Below are positions 60,411 to 64,000 of a DNA stretch of 64,000 nt, piece after piece. Positions within the stretch are counted from its first letter, which is position 1. Every line of letters begins with the position of its first letter. Under the pieces are notes generated by a model that made no database searches, was not told the DNA's origin, and saw only the letters and a list, made by a program, of their open reading frames with translations. Made by a program: the position numbers and the translations under genes. This DNA comes from Shewanella sp. Isolate13 (GTDB lineage: Bacteria; Pseudomonadota; Gammaproteobacteria; Enterobacterales; Shewanellaceae): NCBI RefSeq assembly GCF_022398325.1, contig NZ_JAKEVD010000005.1, positions 1 to 64,000 on the forward strand. Direction: 5' to 3'.

Positions 60411-60968
60411 TTGGACTTTAATAAATCGCATCCCGTAAATGATAAAATTGGTCTTTGGCACCTTCAAACAGAGTTTATGGCCGAAGCTGAAAGGTTATTC
60501 GGATCGAGAGATCAAACAAAAATAATCTACCAACCGTCTTGGGATATAGACGGCCCTCATGTTAGGTATACACCCAATAAAGATGGGGCATTTGCAGAGT
60601 TAGGCTTTAATGCAAAAACCGATTGGGAAATGGTTGTTTATCAACTTGCTCATGAAACGGTTCACCTACTTGATCAGCATGGAGGAAAACAAACTCATCT
60701 TCTTGAAGAAGGTGCAGCTGTTAGGTTTTCCTTGGATATGATGGCCAAGTATGGATTTGATACTGCTGACTTACCCGAGATAGATTCGTATAAAACCGCA
60801 TTGAAATTATTTGATTCACTGGGTAATGATCCATATTTAATTACGAAAGAACTCCGGTCAATATGTGGGGATTTTATTTCAATTGATGAAGCAACATTAG
60901 AAGTTAAATGCCCTGAGCTAGCTGAAAATATCATTGCAGAATTGCTTACAAACCCAGTAATGCGTTGA
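60411..60968 (+). CDS. Small HExxH putative metallopeptidase
   Basis: 185-aa protein with an apparent zincin motif HETVH (His81, Glu82, His85), followed at 98-103 by LEEGAA, where Glu100 could be the third zinc ligand as in gluzincins. TTG start at 60411 has TTGGAG 8 nt upstream. No signal peptide. It is preceded at 185 bp by the membrane/coiled-coil gene, and may be a separate cassette or a toxin-like effector of it. Substrate unknown. Confidence 0.65.
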   Translation: MDFNKSHPVNDKIGLWHLQTEFMAEAERLFGSRDQTKIIYQPSWDIDGPHVRYTPNKDGAFAELGFNAKTDWEMVVYQLAHETVHLLDQHGGKQTHLLEEGAAVRFSLDMMAKYGFDTADLPEIDSYKTALKLFDSLGNDPYLITKELRSICGDFISIDEATLEVKCPELAENIIAELLTNPVMR

Positions 60969-61369
60969 TGTATGCCATACAAGTATTTAAGGCTTTAAGA
61001 TACTTTTTCTAATTCTCAATAAGTACGTTAGTGCTGGTACTCTAACTTATTTTTGTCTAAAAGCGAGTTAATGCTAGCAACGACACGTTCCAAATCCAAC
61101 CTGTATAATATTGCTTTGTCTAATCAATTTGGCAACCTAATGGTACGGTAATAATGGTTAGCAATTCAGGTGAATTACCCAATCAAATATACTGAGGGTA
61201 TAATCAGGGGTATGTTAATTGCGGTCTTGCATTAAGTGCCATTAAATCAATGTCTTGAGGTTGATTGTGCAGCATGATGTAAGCAGTGGGCTCCCATGCC
61301 GTTATCTAAATATAAATTAAATGACACCTTATTAGGTGACTATGCAGTTATATTTTAGACGCTTGTCAC
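60969..61369. other. Region between cargo and integrase
   Basis: 401 bp with no gene. It contains junction element C (61046-61089, similar to the first part of element A) and a pair of AGGGTAT/GGGGTAT heptamers near 61196-61212. Confidence 0.45.
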
Positions 61370-62563
61370 TTATCCTGTCTGGCAGATATGCCCACTCCAC
61401 CAGCACATAAGCTCTCTGCGCCGTTCAATGTAGTCGGCGCGGTTATATGCCGCTCTTACGGTATTCTTATCTACGTGAGCCAGTGATACTTCAATCAACT
61501 CAGCATCAAAGCCTTGTTCGTTTAATGTGGTACTCGCTAACGCACGCAGACCGTGAGCCACTAAGCGGTCTTTGTAGCCCATACGCTTAATTGCCATATT
61601 GGCTGTTTCGGTATTTGTATGTCTGCGCGGGTCCCTATCTGCAGGGAATATGTACTCCAAGTCACCGCTAATTTTGCGCATGCGATTAAGCAGCGATATG
61701 ACTTGCGGTGTAAGAGGGATGATATGTTCACGCTTCATCTTCATCCGCTCAGCTGGAATCGTCCACAGCTGTTTATCAAAATCGATTTCAGTCCATTTAG
61801 CCATAGCAGCTTCTGCTGGTCGTGTCATGGTGTGTAACTGCAGCTCAATTAAGCAGCGAGTGGTTACCTTGATACTGGCGTAGGAGAGATCCTGCATAAA
61901 TTCAGGTAGCTCACTAGGTTTGATTGTAGGCATCTGTCTTTTCTTAGGAACTCCAAACGCAGCCGCAATGCCAACAAGCGGGTTGGAGTGAATGACACCA
62001 GTATTAACGGCAAAAGTCATCACTTCATTAAGCCAGCTGATCACACGTCTACAGGTTTCTACGTGTCCTTTTGCCTCCAGTGGCTTTAACACTTGAATGA
62101 CTTGTGGGGCGGTTAAGGCGCTGATTGGCATTTCACCTAGGGCAGGGAATAGATATAGCTCTAGTCTGCGATACAGTTTTCTTGAGTGATTTGTTGATAC
62201 TTTTTGTTTTTTTATTTCAAACCAGCAATCAGTTGTGGCTTTGAGGGTGTTAGCAGCATCTGTTCTCACAGTTTCTTCTTGCTGCTGAAGGTGATATTGA
62301 GGGTCAATATCTTTGGCTAACAATTCACGTGCAGCATCTCTGCGCTTTCTTGCTTCAGCTAACGGCACATCTGGATAAGTGCCGAGGCCAAGGTTAGTAC
62401 GCTTTTTCGTAACTGGGCGGGTATAGTTGAGCAGCCAAAACTTGGAACCACTGGGTTTTACTCTAAGCATTAAACCACGGCCATCTGCGAGGTTGTACTC
62501 TTTGTCTTTAGGCTTAGCGTTCGCTACTTGCGTTGCAGTGAGTTGCTTAGTGGTATTGGCCAT
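61370..62563 (-). CDS. Tyrosine integrase, P4/DUF4102 family (island integrase)
   Basis: 397-aa tyrosine recombinase. N-terminal DUF4102 arm-binding domain: LTATQVANAKPKDKEYNLADG, GLMLRVKPSGSKFWLLNY. Core-binding domain about 95-190. Catalytic residues in TMTRPAEAAMAKW (Arg), HGLRALASTTLNE (His, Arg), ALAHVDK-type His (VSLAHVDKN) and the tyrosine in AAYNRADYIERR. All catalytic positions appear intact. It lies 163 bp from the ssrA 3' end, pointing away from it; it should catalyse integration at that site. Confidence 0.93.
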   Translation of the reverse strand: MANTTKQLTATQVANAKPKDKEYNLADGRGLMLRVKPSGSKFWLLNYTRPVTKKRTNLGLGTYPDVPLAEARKRRDAARELLAKDIDPQYHLQQQEETVRTDAANTLKATTDCWFEIKKQKVSTNHSRKLYRRLELYLFPALGEMPISALTAPQVIQVLKPLEAKGHVETCRRVISWLNEVMTFAVNTGVIHSNPLVGIAAAFGVPKKRQMPTIKPSELPEFMQDLSYASIKVTTRCLIELQLHTMTRPAEAAMAKWTEIDFDKQLWTIPAERMKMKREHIIPLTPQVISLLNRMRKISGDLEYIFPADRDPRRHTNTETANMAIKRMGYKDRLVAHGLRALASTTLNEQGFDAELIEVSLAHVDKNTVRAAYNRADYIERRRELMCWWSGHICQTG

Positions 62564-62595
62564 GATTGTAACACGATTATGGAAGTTGGCTTTGA

Positions 62596-62613
62596 TGTTA
62601 CATTGAGTGTTAC
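62596..62613. other. Candidate integrase arm-type site (right)
   Basis: TGTTACATTGAGTGTTAC, 15 of 18 identical to 36906-36923, 33 bp upstream of the integrase ATG. It may also act in integrase autoregulation. Confidence 0.45.
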
Positions 62614-62690
62614 TTAAAACTCAAGCTGCTATAGGATGCTAAAAAACTCCAGTGGACGCTAAGTTGTTGATTTTATTGTTTTGCAGGCAG

Positions 62691-62716
62691 AAAAAAAGAC
62701 GTCCTGAGACGTCTTT
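62691..62716 (-). terminator. Present ssrA terminator, supplied by the island
   Basis: Stem AAAGACGTC (62695-62703) with GACGTCTTT (62708-62716), loop of 4; A run on the left gives U residues on the minus strand. It lies 11 bp beyond the tmRNA 3' end, inside the island. Confidence 0.85.
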
Positions 62717-62726
62717 GTTCCTATAT

Positions 62727-62748
62727 TTGGTGGAGGCGGCGGGGCTCG
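62727..62748. repeat. Right attachment site (attR) inside the ssrA 3' end
   Basis: Identical 22 bp to 36827-36848. It covers the acceptor-stem end of tmRNA (62728-62748), so integration restores the RNA sequence. Confidence 0.92.
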
Positions 62749-63083
62749 AACCCGCGTCCAAAAAGCCTACATCCTCGGCACTACATGCTTAGTCTCTCTT
62801 TTGGTTAACCAAGTACACTCCGAAAGACAGGATTGCAATTGGCGAGTCCAGTACTGTTTCGCGGTTCACCCCTGAACAAGGTTCCCTCGCTATCAAATGT
62901 AAAGGTGACCATCTATATACTCTGCCCATTTGAGAAACGTGAGCAAGATGGCTAGCTAGCCTAAGCTGCTAGAGCGTAGTTATCGTCGTTTGCAACTATA
63001 ACTGTGCGGCTTTTTACGAGGCCAACCGCCCCTCGGCATGCTCCTAGGGTTTCGTGAATCTTGTCGAATCCAGAATCGCCCCC
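62728..63083 (-). ncRNA. ssrA: Transfer-messenger RNA (tmRNA)
   Basis: About 356 nt on the minus strand. The 5' end begins GGGGGCGATTCTGGATTCGA (from 63083), and the 3' end is GCCCCGCCGCCTCCACCA with an encoded CCA at 62730-62728. The tag reading frame GCAAACGACGATAACTAC and following (within 62961-62993) gives ANDDNYALAA, then stop, appended to stalled proteins for ClpXP degradation. SmpB, its protein partner, is encoded just upstream on the same strand. Its 3' end is the island's attachment site. Confidence 0.97.
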
Positions 63084-63184
63084 AAGTACAAACTGATTGT
63101 AACCCGTGTATTCCCTTATAAACAAGGATAAATAGTACAAGTTAAATCGATTGTTCGTTATCCGTACGCTTTTTCCGTTGTAAC

Positions 63185-63679
63185 TTATTGTTGAACGGCT
63201 TTTTTCATCGTACGTGATTTTTCAATCTTCCACTCGCGCTCTTTGGTGTCATCACGCTTGTCGTGTTCTTTCTTACCTTTACCTAGGCCAATTTCAATCT
63301 TGACCCATGCACCTTTTCGCCAGTACATAGAGATAGGTACGATAGAATAGCCTTGACGATCCACTAAGCCTTGTAACTTGTCCAGCTCGCGACGGTTAAG
63401 CAGTAGCTTACGATCACGCATAGGATCACATACCACATGTGTCGATGCAGTATTGAGTGGAGTGATAGTGCAACCAAATAGGTAAGCTTCACCATTTCTC
63501 AGGAACACATAGCTCTCAGATAGGTTTACTTTACCCACACGAATTGCTTTTACTTCCCAGCCCATTAAGGACAAGCCAGCTTCAAATTTTTCTTCAAATT
63601 TGTAGTCGAAAGTGGCGCGTTTATTACGTGCTATCGTCGCTGGTGGGTTCTTTGATTTCTTTGCATTATTCTTAGCCAT
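63185..63679 (-). CDS. smpB: SsrA-binding protein SmpB
   Basis: tmRNA-binding protein (164 aa) required for trans-translation. Family landmarks: [29 protein letters not shown] near residue 20-47, [32 protein letters not shown], and the basic C-terminal tail [19 protein letters not shown] that probes the empty mRNA channel. Just upstream of ssrA on the same strand, as in many gammaproteobacteria. Confidence 0.97.
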   Translation of the reverse strand: MAKNNAKKSKNPPATIARNKRATFDYKFEEKFEAGLSLMGWEVKAIRVGKVNLSESYVFLRNGEAYLFGCTITPLNTASTHVVCDPMRDRKLLLNRRELDKLQGLVDRQGYSIVPISMYWRKGAWVKIEIGLGKGKKEHDKRDDTKEREWKIEKSRTMKKAVQQ

Positions 63680-63872
63680 AGGCAGCCATTATACTCGCGC
63701 TAAGCAAATATGGAATTGGCCAAATCAATTTATTACAAGTTTTATCTCTTTGCCGAGAGAGTTTGTCTGCTTTTTAGGCGCTCAATAGGCTAGCACAGTA
63801 TCAAAGATGCGTTTTTTTGTGTTCATGTTAAAATCGGCGTTTCGTGTTTAATTACTGAGTACCATTCGACAG

Positions 63873-64000
63873 ATGCCGCAAATTTCTCGCAGTGTATTAG
63901 TGCGCTTCAGCGCGATGCAGATGTATGACCTAGTCAATGATGTTGAGTCTTATAAAGAGTTCTTGCCCGGTTGTGTCGGGGGCAAGGTCCTAGAATTTGA
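63873..64000 (+). CDS. ratA: RatA/Coq10-type START-like protein (5' part, cut by window end)
   Basis: First 42 codons of a protein beginning MPQISRSVLVRFSAMQMYDL and continuing NDVESYKEFLPGCVGGKVLEF. This is the N-terminus of the RatA/YfjG family, START-like ubiquinone-binding proteins (Coq10-related) and, in E. coli, an anti-association factor of 70S ribosomes. It is divergent from smpB, the usual arrangement in gammaproteobacteria. Only the N-terminal part is in the window. Confidence 0.9.
   Translation, partial: MPQISRSVLVRFSAMQMYDLVNDVESYKEFLPGCVGGKVLEF

Larger units (their letters stand above)
36849..62726. mobile_element. ssrA-integrated genomic island (CP4-57-like), defence cargo
   Basis: Bracketed by a 22-bp direct repeat of the tmRNA 3' end, with an intact tyrosine integrase next to ssrA at the right. 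AlpA-type regulators and a YfjJ/YagK-type protein lie inside, as in E. coli CP4-57, which also sits in ssrA. No capsid, tail or packaging genes were seen. Cargo is dominated by predicted defence genes. A decayed second integrase at about 49.1-49.6 kb suggests two elements merged. Confidence 0.88.

Noticed and set aside
36849..62726. Complete prophage
   Set aside because: No capsid, terminase, portal, tail or lysis genes; only integration, AlpA-type regulation and YfjJ-type replication functions plus cargo.

Overview
The window looks like the chromosome of a marine gammaproteobacterium, most probably Shewanella or a close relative. The evidence is the NnrS/NrfA nitrite ammonification pair, LpxR, a FadE with a PsrA-like operator, alkyl sulfatase, several c-di-GMP-type proteins, and the smpB–ssrA–ratA arrangement with an ANDDNYALAA tmRNA tag. 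This is inferred from gene content, not from a database match. No tRNA or rRNA genes, CRISPR array or phage structural genes were seen.

Core region, 1–36.8 kb. It opens with raiA and a kefG–kefB potassium efflux operon. A respiratory nnrS–nrfA unit with a CRP/FNR-like palindrome upstream follows, then an AraC regulator beside a lipoprotein alkyl sulfatase, and fadE. Next come a second-type RsgA GTPase behind a possible leader peptide, a CIA30–HAD operon, a class-C-like serine hydrolase, outer-membrane proteins, and an LruC/GEVED protein coupled to a lipoprotein. A BshA-like glycosyltransferase forms an operon with an unusual symporter fused to a solute-binding domain and a barrel protein. lpxR, a degenerate EAL protein coupled to a membrane EAL protein, a CBS protein, NfsA, a PEBP protein, a second AraC regulator and yjdM complete the segment.

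Genomic island, about 36.85–62.75 kb. A 22-bp direct repeat (36827–36848 and 62727–62748) that includes the 3' end of tmRNA brackets about 25.9 kb. An intact tyrosine integrase sits beside ssrA. The original ssrA terminator appears stranded at the far left end, and the island carries its own replacement. AlpA-type regulators and a YfjJ/YagK-type protein recall CP4-57, the E. coli ssrA-integrated element. A decayed integrase inside (about 49.08–49.58 kb), a serine recombinase with a res-like array, and an IS66 remnant suggest at least two merged elements.

The island cargo reads as a defence cluster. It includes a bPH-like/TerB-like protein coupled to a large unknown protein; a prokaryotic viperin operon with a HicA-like protein and two Asn-Pro-Asn-Asn micropeptides; and a remnant of a GmrSD-type HNH protein. 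It also holds a NucS-like nuclease with an XRE-like partner; a DprA-like protein with a HAD–phosphoribosyltransferase fusion, divergent from a cysteine-rich protein across a perfect operator-like palindrome; a KAP NTPase; and paralogous membrane/coiled-coil proteins (one frameshifted) with a small HExxH protein. A degenerate sequence element recurs at four cassette junctions in the right half. The best candidates for an undescribed system are the DprA/PRTase/cysteine-rich trio, the TerB-like pair, and the viperin-associated micropeptides.

The right flank is ssrA, smpB and the start of ratA. All calls rest on reading motifs and gene context. No similarity search was possible.
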